Below the pieces are notes generated by a model. That model had not been told where the DNA came from. It saw only the letters and a program-made list of their open reading frames with translations, and did not search any database. Below, in pieces: positions 1 through 8,310 of a DNA stretch of 64,000 bases (position 1 is the stretch's first letter; the number at the start of each line of letters is the position of its first letter). Made by a program: the position numbers and the translations under genes. The DNA lies in the NCBI GenBank assembly GCA_947387575.1, contig CANDOC010000010.1, forward strand, positions 1 through 64,000, read 5' to 3'. The stretch comes from Spongorhabdus nitratireducens. Its GTDB lineage: Bacteria; Pseudomonadota; Gammaproteobacteria; Pseudomonadales; Endozoicomonadaceae.

Positions 1-59
1 TCGAACCTCCGACCGCCTGGTTCGTAGCCAGGTACTCTATCCAGCTGAGCTACGAGCGC
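1..59 (-). tRNA. tRNA-Arg(ACG), 3' part cut by window edge
   Basis: The minus strand gives a tRNA 5' half, anticodon arm and start of the T arm. The anticodon loop is CTACGAA on a CCTGG/CCAGG stem, so the anticodon is ACG (Arg). The 59 visible bases are identical to the complete copy at 171-247, so this is a tandem duplicate. The 3' acceptor end lies outside the window. Confidence 0.95.
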
Positions 60-170
60 GCAAAACTTTTTACTTACTAGCTACTGAATCATCCAAATGC
101 ACTTTGGCAAGAAGAGATTCAAAGCCCACCACTATATTCTTTAGCAAGGCTATAGCGGTGAGCCCAAAAA

Positions 171-247
171 TGGCGCGCTCGGGAGGATTCGAACCTCCGA
201 CCGCCTGGTTCGTAGCCAGGTACTCTATCCAGCTGAGCTACGAGCGC
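171..247 (-). tRNA. tRNA-Arg(ACG)
   Basis: Complete 77-nt cloverleaf on the minus strand. The acceptor stem is GCGCTCG/CGAGCGC, the anticodon loop CTACGAA (ACG), the T arm GGAGG-TTCGAAT-CCTCC, and the discriminator G is followed by an encoded CCA at 171-173. It lies between a second identical copy and tRNA-Ser, all in the same direction, so the three are probably co-transcribed from the promoter upstream of tRNA-Ser. Confidence 0.97.
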
Positions 248-313
248 GCTATAGGTTCCGAAGAATAATGTTTTTCGCCATCAAAGCAAGCAGTGAAAAC
301 CGAAAGCAATAAA

Positions 314-406
314 TGGCGGTGAGGGAGGGATTCGAACCCTCGATACGGCTACAAACCGTATACTCCCTTAGCAGGGGAGCGCCTTCAGCCACTCGGCCAC
401 CTCACC
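314..406 (-). tRNA. tRNA-Ser(GCT)
   Basis: Complete 93-nt class II tRNA on the minus strand. The acceptor stem is GGTGAGG/CCTCACC, the anticodon stem-loop CTCCC-CTGCTAA-GGGAG gives anticodon GCT, and there is a long variable arm (TACGG...CCGTA) as expected for tRNA-Ser. CCA is encoded at 314-316. It is the first gene of the tRNA cluster, followed by tRNA-Arg. Confidence 0.97.
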
Positions 407-418
407 GGAACGGCGCAC

Positions 419-446
419 ATAATATACAGAATCAGCCTGAATGCAA
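419..446 (-). promoter_or_regulatory. Predicted sigma70 promoter of tRNA-Ser/tRNA-Arg cluster
   Basis: On the minus strand a TTGCAT -35 (441-446) and a TATTAT -10 (419-424) are 16 bases apart. Transcription would start a few bases before the tRNA-Ser 5' end at 406. Inferred from motif match and position only. Confidence 0.6.
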
Positions 447-748
447 AGACTTTTTTCCCGGATCCGAATACCACAGCCAGCCTGCAGCCCTGATCCGTAC
501 TCTCTGGATACACCAGCAATTAACAAGCCAGGCTCTCACCACTACAAGACAAGTGACTTATTAATAACAACGACTAACAAATTATTTTAATGGGTGCGCC
601 ACAGGACGAGAAAATAAAAAGTGACGATTGATTTCAGCAGCCGGAATCAAGAATGACGGATCATTATTTATGCGGCATTAGAAAGGTAGTATACGGGCGA
701 AAGCAGAACGAATTATCCTGATTTCATATAGAGGAAGACCATATAAAG
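447..748. other. Intergenic stretch between tRNA promoter and csrA terminator
   Basis: About 300 bases with no credible gene; the short open frames here have no recognisable product. A TATACT-like -10 lies on the minus strand near 691-696 without a convincing -35. Nothing else stands out. Confidence 0.5.
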
Positions 749-772
749 GAAAAGCGCCATCAGGCGCTTTTC
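749..772 (-). terminator. Rho-independent-type terminator after csrA
   Basis: Perfect 10-bp stem (gaaaagcgcc / ggcgcttttc) with a 4-base loop, A/T-rich at the stem base, 58 bases beyond the csrA stop codon. Confidence 0.75.
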
Positions 773-830
773 TTCGGTCATTGTTTCTGGAGCAGAAACA
801 CTCCGGCTGAATTTAATTTTGAGAAAAAGA

Positions 831-1025
831 TCAGACCGCAGTATTGGGGGTGTCACCCTCCCGCTCTTTCTGGATGCGCTGATAAATTTCTTCTCGGTGG
901 ACGGCCACTTCTTTGGGCGCATTCACTCCAATCCTGACCTGGTTACCTTTTACGCCCAGGACTGTCACGGTGACGTCATCGCCAACCATTAAGGTTTCTC
1001 CAACACGGCGAGTCAGAATCAGCAT
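831..1025 (-). CDS. csrA: Carbon storage regulator CsrA (RsmA)
   Basis: 64-residue RNA-binding regulator. It dimerises and binds GGA motifs in mRNA leaders to control translation and stability of carbon-metabolism, motility, biofilm and virulence mRNAs. The protein starts [10 protein letters not shown], with the family's GNQVRIGV and [13 protein letters not shown] core; the conserved R near residue 44 used in RNA binding is in the VHREE segment. The ATG at 1025 is chosen because AAGGAG (1031-1037) is correctly placed before it; upstream in-frame starts would add a non-conserved leader. It lies downstream of lysC and upstream of tRNA-Ser, as in Pseudomonas-type genomes. Very well conserved, so identification is secure. 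Confidence 0.97.
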   Translation of the reverse strand: MLILTRRVGETLMVGDDVTVTVLGVKGNQVRIGVNAPKEVAVHREEIYQRIQKEREGDTPNTAV

Positions 1026-1628
1026 TACAATCTCCTTATTACATCTCAAAAAGACAATGACCGTTAATCCAGCGTCCAGTGACACACAACCCACTGCCAA
1101 AGCAGTACCGCCACTCGCGCGCCTTTATTCGTGCAAAACCTTCCCTTTAAACACCAATATCCAGAGCATTCAAATGAAAAGGCCGGATTACAAAGAACTC
1201 AGCACTCAGGGTTATTTCACCCACATCAAGCGCTACCTCAAACCAGCCCTGGTCTCACAACGCATAACCGGATCACGTTCTCACAGCATTCACGTTAAGT
1301 GATAATGCAGGTCAGCTCACCCGCTTACAAAACCACAGAACTGCCAACCAAGAGCTACCGATACACAGATACAGCCGCCGCCCTATAGGATAGGGATACA
1401 CCCATAAAAAGTGATAAAATACGCGCAGCATAGCAAGTTTAGACACCTGCCGCAGCATTTCCATGCGTACTTTTACCAGTAATCGCCCTATTATTGAGTC
1501 ATCCACAGCCATATAGTTCACTGCATGACCGTGGATTCCAACAAAATATTGCACGCTCGTAGCTCTTGCAAGGCAATTCTGTACTCTGACTCTAAATAGA
1601 AACAAAATTACACATGCAGAAGGCTGAA
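1026..1628. other. csrA-lysC intergenic region
   Basis: About 600 bases without a convincing gene. It holds the csrA ribosome-binding site (AAGGAG, 1031-1037) and presumably csrA promoters, but I could not pick out a strong -35/-10 pair. No clear hairpin terminator follows the lysC stop. A 97-codon frame at 1312-1605 (minus) resembles nothing I recognise and has no clear ribosome-binding site. Confidence 0.5.
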
Positions 1629-2858
1629 TCAGGCCGCTGGCAGCTGGTCCAGCTCAAACGCTGAGTGTAGTGCCCTGACAGCCAGTTCCAGATATTTTTC
1701 CGCAATAATAACGGAGACTTTAATTTCCGAAGTCGAAATAATCTGGATGTTAATCCCTTCTTTCGCCAGCGCTTCAAACATCCGGGTCGCCACACCCGCA
1801 TGGGAACGCATACCAACACCGACAATGGAAACCTTGGCGATCTTGTTATCACCGTCATGTTCCCGGGCACCCAGCTCTTCAACAATCTGCGCTACGACTT
1901 CCTGTGCACGCTGGAAATCATTCCGGTGTACAGTGAAGGTAAAGTCGGTGGTGCGATCTTCAGAAACGTTCTGGACAATCATGTCCACTTCAATGTTCGC
2001 TGCAGAAACAGGACCAAGGATACGGGATGCAACACCAGGAATATCCGGCACGCCTTTGATGGTCAGTTTGGCTTCATCACGGTTAAACGCAATCCCTGAC
2101 ACCATTGGCTGTTCCATCTCGTCTTCCTCATCAATTGTAATCAGCGTACCGGGGCCTTCCTGGAAACTATGCAACACACGCAGGCGAACATTGTATTTTC
2201 CGGCGAATTCAACGGAACGAATCTGTAATACCTTAGAACCCAGACTGGCCATTTCCAGCATTTCTTCAAAGGTAATCTTGTCAAGCCGGCGGGCACCTTC
2301 AACCACCCGGGGGTCGGTGGTATAGACGCCGTCTACATCGGTATAAATCTGACATTCATCCGCTTCCAGAGCTGCAGCAAGTGCTACTGCAGTGGTGTCG
2401 GAACCACCACGACCTAGCGTGGTAATAGCTCCCTTTTCGGTAACACCCTGAAAGCCGGCAACAACAACGACACGACCGGCATCCAGATCCTTGCGAATAT
2501 TCTCGGTTTCAATTTTCTGGATACGGGCCTTGGAGTGAGCATCATCGGTGGTAATTGCAATCTGGCTGCCGGTGTAGGAGCGGGCAGAACAACCCAGGGA
2601 TTCCAGCGCCATGGACAGCAGGGCAATAGTGACCTGCTCACCGGTGGAAACCAGTACGTCGTACTCTCTGGCTTCCGGCTGATCCTGAATCTCGTGAGCA
2701 AGGGAAATCAATCGGTTGGTCTCTCCGCTCATGGCAGAAACAACAACAACGACATCATCACCCTGGTCCCTGAACCGCTTGACCTTCTCGGCAATGGCCT
2801 TGATGCGCTCTACGGTACCAACCGAAGTACCACCAAATTTTTGTACTAGAAGCGCCAT
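1629..2858 (-). CDS. lysC: Aspartate kinase
   Basis: 409-residue monofunctional aspartokinase. It phosphorylates aspartate, the first step toward lysine, threonine and methionine. The N-terminal kinase domain opens with the KFGGTSVG nucleotide-binding motif (residues 6-13) and contains the GRGGSDTTAVALAAAL segment. The C-terminal third holds two ACT-type regulatory domains (around VSGIAFNRDEAKLTI and KVSIVGVGMRSH), expected to bind lysine/threonine for feedback control. Length matches the Pseudomonas-type LysC (about 410). An in-frame TTG lies 39 bases upstream, but the ATG at 2858 gives the family N-terminus MALLVQKFGG. It is separated from alaS by a strong terminator, so it has its own promoter in 2859-2986. 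Confidence 0.96.
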   Translation of the reverse strand: MALLVQKFGGTSVGTVERIKAIAEKVKRFRDQGDDVVVVVSAMSGETNRLISLAHEIQDQPEAREYDVLVSTGEQVTIALLSMALESLGCSARSYTGSQIAITTDDAHSKARIQKIETENIRKDLDAGRVVVVAGFQGVTEKGAITTLGRGGSDTTAVALAAALEADECQIYTDVDGVYTTDPRVVEGARRLDKITFEEMLEMASLGSKVLQIRSVEFAGKYNVRLRVLHSFQEGPGTLITIDEEDEMEQPMVSGIAFNRDEAKLTIKGVPDIPGVASRILGPVSAANIEVDMIVQNVSEDRTTDFTFTVHRNDFQRAQEVVAQIVEELGAREHDGDNKIAKVSIVGVGMRSHAGVATRMFEALAKEGINIQIISTSEIKVSVIIAEKYLELAVRALHSAFELDQLPAA

Positions 2859-2986
2859 CTTTTTTATAACTTTCTTTATCAATGCCGGGATCGGCAATGT
2901 ATCACCAATACTCAGCGATGAAAACCATACAGCCCTGTATTTTCAGGGGCTTCAGACCAATTACTCAACAAAACTAATCTTTTTTA

Positions 2987-3019
2987 ACAAAAACGGGGCT
3001 TTAAAAGCCCCGTTTTTGT
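2987..3019 (-). terminator. Terminator after alaS
   Basis: Near-perfect inverted repeat (aaaaacggggctt ... aagccccgttttt) 16 bases after the alaS stop; the stem is GC-rich in the centre and T-rich at its 3' side on the minus strand. Confidence 0.85.
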
Positions 3020-3035
3020 TCACTCCGCGTGTTTA

Positions 3036-5657
3036 CTACAGCTGTTCTGCGACCCAGCTTTCAACACTATCCATAGCGGCCGGCAATGCGGCAGCATCGG
3101 ATCCGCCACCCTGGGCAAAGTCAGGACGACCACCGCCCTTGCCTCCAACCTGGGTTGCAACCATCTTCAGCAGGTCACCCGCCTTGATGGATTTGGTCAA
3201 GTCCTGGGTCACCCCGGCTGCCAGTGCAATCTTGTCACCGTTAACCGCAGCCAGCATCACAACGCCGGAACCCAGTTTGTTCTTCAACTGGTCAACCGTA
3301 TCACGCAGTGACTTGGGATCAGCACCTTCCTGAATAGTAGCCAGCAGTTTGATACCGCTCACTTCTTTAGCCTGGGATGCCATATCAGCACCGGCTGCAG
3401 CAGCCAGTTGCTGCTTCAGTTGCTGCAGTTCTTTTTCCAGCTGGCGGTTGCGCTCCAGTGCAGCACGTACCTTGGATTCAACATTGTCACGGCTGGCTTT
3501 AACCATACCGGCAACAGCTTGCAGCCGGTCATCGTTCTGTTCCTGCCACAGCTCAGCGGCTTCACCGGTTACCGCTTCAATACGGCGCACGCCAGACGCA
3601 ATACCTGACTCGGAAACAATCTTCAGCTGACCGATATCACCGGTGCGCTCAACGTGAGTACCACCACACAGTTCAACAGAGAAGCTGTCTGTACCCATAC
3701 TCAGCAGACGAACAGTGTCGCCATACTTTTCACCAAACAGTGCCATGGCACCCTTGGCACGAGCAGTGTCCATGTCGGTGACTTCAGTTTCTACGGCAGT
3801 GTTCGCACGAATCTGGCTGTTTACCATCCGCTCGACTTCACGCAGCTCTTCCGGCTTGACCGCTTCAAAGTGAGAGAAGTCAAAACGCAGGCGCTCCGGA
3901 TTTACCAGCGAGCCTTTCTGCTGTACGTGTTCACCCAGCACTCGGCGCAGAGCTTCGTGCAGCAGGTGTGTTGCAGAGTGGTTCAGAGCGGTTGCCGCAC
4001 GCTGATCAGCATCAACTGTCGCACGCACATTGTCGTCAACACGAATACTGCCTTCGACCACCTCACCCGCGTGCAGGTGGTTGGCACCCTGCTTGGTCGT
4101 ATCCAGTACCCGGAACTTGCCGCTGCGGGTTACCAGCATACCGGTATCACCGACCTGACCACCGGACTCGGCATAGAACGGCGTCGCAGACAGTACGATA
4201 GTCGCCTTCTGGCCTGCTTCAGCCTGCTCAACCGGCTGACCTTCAGCAAACAGCGCGCCGATGGTGTTATCACCTTCCAGCTCGGTATAACCGGTGAACT
4301 CGGTTTCACCCTTGATATCCAGCTGATCGTTGTAGTCCAGACCAAACTTGCTGGAGGCACGGGCACGTTCACGCTGGGCTTCCAGCGCTTTTTCAAAACC
4401 GTCCTTGTTAACGGTCAGCTGATGCTCGCGGGCAATATCTTCGGTCAGGTCAACCGGGAAGCCGTAGGTGTCATACAGAGTGAAGACGGTATCACCGGAG
4501 ATCACATCCCCTTCCATTTTGGCGATGCTTTCTTCCAGCAGTTTCATACCCTTGTCCAGGGTACGAGTAAACTGCTCTTCTTCCTTCAGCAGGGTACGTT
4601 CGATCTGGGCCTGGTTCTTGACCAGATCCGGATAGGCTTCGCCCATCACCTTGACCAGTGCTGCAACCAGCTTGTGGAAGAAAGCACCTTCAGCACCCAG
4701 CTTGTGACCGTGACGGCAGGCACGACGGATAATCCGGCGCAGGGTATAACCACGACCTTCGTTGGACGGCATAACGCCATCGCTGATCAGGAAGCTGCAG
4801 GAGCGGATATGGTCAGCAATAACACGCAGCGAGCCTTCGGTAGTGGCAACTCCACCCAGCAGCTTGGACGCATCATTCAGCAGTGACTGGAACAGGTCGA
4901 TTTCATAGTTACTGTTCACATGCTGCATGACCGCAGCAATACGTTCCAGCCCCATGCCGGTATCAACGGAAGGCTTGGGCAGCGGATCCATCTTTCCATC
5001 GGCATGACGGTTGTACTGCATGAAGACGATGTTCCAGATTTCAATGAAACGGTCACCGTCTTCTTCCGGTGTCCCCGGACGACCACCCCAGATATGATCA
5101 CCGTGATCAAAGAAGATTTCGGTACACGGACCACAGGGGCCGGTATCACCCATTTGCCAGAAGTTGTCAGAAGCGTAGGGAGCGCCCTTGTTGTCACCGA
5201 TGCGAATAATATCTTCGGCCGGCACACCGATTTCGTTCAGCCAGATGTTATAGGCTTCATCGTCGGATTCATAAACGGTAACGCACAGACGCTCTTTCGG
5301 CAGCTTCAGGGTTTCAGTCAGGAAACTCCAAGCATGATGAATGGCTTCTTTTTTGAAGTAGTCGCCGAAGCTGAAGTTACCCAGCATTTCAAAGAAGGTG
5401 TGATGACGCGCAGTGTAACCGACATTATCCAGGTCATTGTGCTTGCCGCCGGCACGAACACACTTCTGTGCAGTAGTGGCACGGGTATAGTCGCGCTTTT
5501 CACGGCCCAGGAACAGATCCTTGAACTGGTTCATTCCGGCATTGATGAACAGCAGGGTCGGGTCGTCATGAGGAACCAGTGAACTGCTGGCAACTACCTC
5601 ATGGCCGTTTTCCCTGAAATATTCAAGAAAAGCAGAACGTATTTCATTAGTCTTCAT
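3036..5657 (-). CDS. alaS: Alanyl-tRNA synthetase
   Basis: 873-residue class II aminoacyl-tRNA synthetase charging tRNA-Ala; length is typical (E. coli 876). The N-terminal catalytic domain begins [14 protein letters not shown] with the AlaRS motif [11 protein letters not shown]. The editing domain carries the zinc/hydrolytic motifs HSATH and CGGTH that clear Ser- and Gly-tRNA-Ala. The C-terminal coiled coil and DHHA1-like C-Ala domain ([15 protein letters not shown]) end the protein. The ATG at 5657 is preferred over a TTG two codons upstream because GGGA lies 7 bases before it. Order alaS-lysC-csrA is conserved in gammaproteobacteria. Confidence 0.98.
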   Translation of the reverse strand: MKTNEIRSAFLEYFRENGHEVVASSSLVPHDDPTLLFINAGMNQFKDLFLGREKRDYTRATTAQKCVRAGGKHNDLDNVGYTARHHTFFEMLGNFSFGDYFKKEAIHHAWSFLTETLKLPKERLCVTVYESDDEAYNIWLNEIGVPAEDIIRIGDNKGAPYASDNFWQMGDTGPCGPCTEIFFDHGDHIWGGRPGTPEEDGDRFIEIWNIVFMQYNRHADGKMDPLPKPSVDTGMGLERIAAVMQHVNSNYEIDLFQSLLNDASKLLGGVATTEGSLRVIADHIRSCSFLISDGVMPSNEGRGYTLRRIIRRACRHGHKLGAEGAFFHKLVAALVKVMGEAYPDLVKNQAQIERTLLKEEEQFTRTLDKGMKLLEESIAKMEGDVISGDTVFTLYDTYGFPVDLTEDIAREHQLTVNKDGFEKALEAQRERARASSKFGLDYNDQLDIKGETEFTGYTELEGDNTIGALFAEGQPVEQAEAGQKATIVLSATPFYAESGGQVGDTGMLVTRSGKFRVLDTTKQGANHLHAGEVVEGSIRVDDNVRATVDADQRAATALNHSATHLLHEALRRVLGEHVQQKGSLVNPERLRFDFSHFEAVKPEELREVERMVNSQIRANTAVETEVTDMDTARAKGAMALFGEKYGDTVRLLSMGTDSFSVELCGGTHVERTGDIGQLKIVSESGIASGVRRIEAVTGEAAELWQEQNDDRLQAVAGMVKASRDNVESKVRAALERNRQLEKELQQLKQQLAAAAGADMASQAKEVSGIKLLATIQEGADPKSLRDTVDQLKNKLGSGVVMLAAVNGDKIALAAGVTQDLTKSIKAGDLLKMVATQVGGKGGGRPDFAQGGGSDAAALPAAMDSVESWVAEQL

Positions 5658-5815
5658 ACACAATTCCCACCGGGGGAGAAATCTCGGTTAAGTTGGCAAG
5701 CACGGAAGCTCGGGAACCGCTTGATACCGGCATATCCAGCACGTCGGTGAAGCTTCCGCTAAAAAAGTGAGTAGTATATAAGAACCGCCCGTAAAATGGG
5801 CGTATTCGGAACGGA

Positions 5816-6709
5816 TCATTTATCGCTGAAATTCAGCGCTTCCAGCCGTGCCAGCAGGCTTGAAGTATCCCATCGACCACCGCCCATGTTCTGGACATCA
5901 GCATAGAACTGATCCACCAGCGCGGTCAGTGGTAGTGAAATGCCATTATTGCGGGCTTCTTCCAGGCAGATCGCCAGATCCTTGCGCATCCAGTCTACTG
6001 CAAAGCCATGCTCATATTCACCGGCCGCCATGGTCTGGTAACGGTTTTCCATCTGCCAGGACTGGGCTGCGCCTTTGGAAATGACTTCGACTACAGCTTC
6101 CGGGTCCAGTCCGGCCTGTCGGGCAAAATTAAGACCTTCGGACAGTCCCTGCACCACACCGGCGATACAGATCTGGTTAACCATTTTGGTTAACTGGCCA
6201 CTACCAGCGGGGCCCATTAATTTGACCGAACGGGCAAAGCTGTCAATAGCCGGACTAACCTGTTCAAAGATTTCCGGCTGGCCGCCACACATAACCGTCA
6301 GCACGCCATTTTCAGCACCGGCTTGCCCCCCGGAAACCGGAGCATCAATAAAGGCCAGTTCATGCTGCTCGGCAGCAACCGCCAGCTCCCGGGCAACTGC
6401 CGCAGAAGCGGTAGTGTGATCCACAAAAACAGCGCCTGCTTTCATACTGCTGAACGCACCATCGGCACCCACAGTGACCTGACGGATATCATCATCATTG
6501 CCGACACAGGCAAACACGATATCAGCACCTTCTGCTGCAGCTGCCGGAGTGAGTCCCAGTTGGCCGTTATATTCCTTCACCCATTGCTCGGCTTTGGCAG
6601 TCGTGCGGTTATAAACACAGACATCGTAACCGTGCTTTACCAGGTGACCTGCCATGGGGTAACCCATTACACCGAGTCCCAAAAAGGCAACTTTCTTTGC
6701 TGTTGTCAT
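5816..6709 (-). CDS. NAD(P)-dependent beta-hydroxyacid dehydrogenase (HIBADH / tartronate semialdehyde reductase family)
   Basis: 297-residue cytosolic oxidoreductase of the 3-hydroxyisobutyrate dehydrogenase family. The N-terminal Rossmann fold has the glycine motif GLGVMGYPMAGHL (residues 11-23). The substrate signature DAPVSGGQAGAENG follows mid-protein, and the catalytic lysine is in GSGQLTKMVNQ. The C-terminal half is the all-helical family domain. Family members reduce tartronate semialdehyde, succinic semialdehyde or methylmalonate semialdehyde, or oxidise 3-hydroxyisobutyrate or serine; the exact substrate cannot be told from sequence. The ATG at 6709, preceded by AGGG, is chosen over an upstream in-frame start that adds seven non-conserved residues. 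It lies alone between nudC and alaS. Confidence 0.88.
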   Translation of the reverse strand: MTTAKKVAFLGLGVMGYPMAGHLVKHGYDVCVYNRTTAKAEQWVKEYNGQLGLTPAAAAEGADIVFACVGNDDDIRQVTVGADGAFSSMKAGAVFVDHTTASAAVARELAVAAEQHELAFIDAPVSGGQAGAENGVLTVMCGGQPEIFEQVSPAIDSFARSVKLMGPAGSGQLTKMVNQICIAGVVQGLSEGLNFARQAGLDPEAVVEVISKGAAQSWQMENRYQTMAAGEYEHGFAVDWMRKDLAICLEEARNNGISLPLTALVDQFYADVQNMGGGRWDTSSLLARLEALNFSDK

Positions 6710-6807
6710 TCCCTGCCCTCTGTCAGTCAAGTTCGGTGAAGGGAAAATAGCAGGTTAGATCCGCTTTGTATGCACCGTTCTCCTGATTAGAAAGCCTGAC
6801 AGTTTGC

Positions 6808-7773
6808 CTATTTCCCGGCGTGATCCTGCAACCAGGAATTAACCAGAAAGCGGGCTATGGAATCCGGGCGAGGCAGTCTGAATTCTGCCGTTTCATCTTC
6901 CCACTCCCCAAACTGGCGAACTTCCTCCAGCGAGAACCAGCGCACATCATCCAGCTCTTCTTCATCAATGGTAATCGCGGTGGTTTTCGCTGTGGCGCGA
7001 TAGGCCACCATAATGGAACCAGGGAAAGGCCAGGGTTGGGAGGCCATATATTTCACCTGATCAACAACGACACCAGACTCTTCCTCAACTTCCCGAACGA
7101 CCGTTTCCTCCAGACTTTCTCCCGGTTCAACAAAGCCTGCCAATGTTGAGTACACACCTTGAGGTAACCGTTTACTGTGGCCCAGCAGACATTTGGGCTG
7201 TTCACCGGGAGCAGGTCTGTTTTCCACCAGCGTAATAATGGCAGGGTCTGTTCGGGGATATATTTCCTTGCCGCATTTATCATTCATACACTGACGCATA
7301 TGACCACCACGTCGACTCTCTGTATGCGATCCACACCGTCCACAGAAGCGATGGTGTCGATGCCAGTAAAGCATGGCTCTGGAGTAAGCCATCATTGAAG
7401 CTTCTCCCTGATCCATTAAAGGGCCAATACGACGCAGGTCATACAGTTCACAATCAGGCTTCACACTTCCCGCATCTGACTCACTCAGACTGGAAAAATC
7501 AGCCGCAAAGAAGGGCTGTTCCTGCTCACATAATCCGAGAAAAACAAGATCTCCCAGGTTCGGCTGGGCAGCACGCGCTTCTGCCAGGCTCAACGTCACC
7601 AGCTTCGGGGTTGCTTGAGTATCAGGATGGGATACCAGATGCTGATACCGCCACAGTGGAACAATTCGGGCTTCTTTCCGCTGTAACTGCTGTTCACTCC
7701 AGCCGGGGGCATTTCTGGCAGCACCGGCTCGATCAAGCTGCATACCGGTATAATTGAGGGCAACAATAGTCAT
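6808..7773 (-). CDS. nudC: NAD(H) pyrophosphatase / RNA de-NADding enzyme NudC
   Basis: 321-residue Nudix hydrolase that splits NADH and removes the NAD cap from RNA 5' ends. Four zinc cysteines are at about C144, C147, C162 and C167. The Nudix box runs from about 213 (GFVEPGES) to 234 (REVEEESG). The NudC-specific SQPWPFPGS motif at 245-253 distinguishes it from other Nudix proteins. The N-terminal domain is somewhat longer than in E. coli NudC (257 aa), as in many other NudC proteins. ATG at 7773 chosen with GGAG 11 bases upstream. It lies between the giant adhesin gene and the dehydrogenase gene, same strand, with a terminator between it and the adhesin. Confidence 0.95.
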   Translation of the reverse strand: MTIVALNYTGMQLDRAGAARNAPGWSEQQLQRKEARIVPLWRYQHLVSHPDTQATPKLVTLSLAEARAAQPNLGDLVFLGLCEQEQPFFAADFSSLSESDAGSVKPDCELYDLRRIGPLMDQGEASMMAYSRAMLYWHRHHRFCGRCGSHTESRRGGHMRQCMNDKCGKEIYPRTDPAIITLVENRPAPGEQPKCLLGHSKRLPQGVYSTLAGFVEPGESLEETVVREVEEESGVVVDQVKYMASQPWPFPGSIMVAYRATAKTTAITIDEEELDDVRWFSLEEVRQFGEWEDETAEFRLPRPDSIARFLVNSWLQDHAGK

Positions 7774-7858
7774 TAAGCACAAAACTCCGCATAGACTGTT
7801 TTTTCCAGCTTACGACCATTCAGCAAAGCACAAAAGCATTACATTCTGCAGAATATGA

Positions 7859-7892
7859 AAAAGCCTTTAATCCACGAGGATTAAAGGCTTTT
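7859..7892 (-). terminator. Terminator after the giant adhesin gene
   Basis: Perfect 15-bp inverted repeat (aaaagcctttaatcc / ggattaaaggctttt) with a 4-base loop, followed on the minus strand by a T-rich run, 27 bases after the adhesin stop codon. Confidence 0.9.
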
Positions 7893-7919
7893 GATTGGAA
7901 GTGGAAGGTTTACCGAATA

Positions 7920-8310
7920 TCAGGGATCAATCTGCAGGTTACCGTCACTTAGCAGGTTATTAAGGATTTCGGCATCATTGGTACCACCGCCGTAACCTGA
8001 CAAGTCGACACCCTCCAGCTTGATCTTCTGGGTTACCCCGCCATTGGCATCAGGCTTCACTTCAATAGTGGTATTACCATTCTCGAAGTTCAGGCTGAGA
8101 TAGTCTTCCAGCGGTTCAGTGTCGTCCACCAGCACATCACTAAGATCAAGGATATCGCCACCCTGGCCGGCCTGGAAGTCAGTGATAGTATCTTCGGCAG
8201 GCGCTTCGGCCGTCCCCAGATCACCGCTGTTCCAGATAAATGTATCAGCATCATTACCACCGGTGAGAACATCATCACCAGCGCCACCGGTTATCTGGTC
8301 ACTCTGATCG
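7920..8310 (-). other. C-terminal RTX plus type I secretion target domain (residues about 6845-6974)
   Basis: ITGGAGDDVLTGGNDADTF followed by DTITDFQAGQGGDILDLSD and ending ...NLLSDGNLQIDP: the layout of the VCA0849-type target domain recognised by TolC-dependent type I secretion systems. Confidence 0.88.

Noticed and set aside
1-406. Repeats at the left edge that could be read as an array
   Set aside because: They are two identical tRNA-Arg genes and a tRNA-Ser, not a CRISPR or IS; no spacer pattern elsewhere in the window.
1312-1605. 97-codon open frame between lysC and csrA
   Set aside because: No recognisable domain, no convincing start signal and an odd amino-acid mix; more likely non-coding.
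2859-2986. Lysine riboswitch upstream of lysC
   Set aside because: The leader is too short after the alaS terminator and lacks the multi-helix L-box layout.
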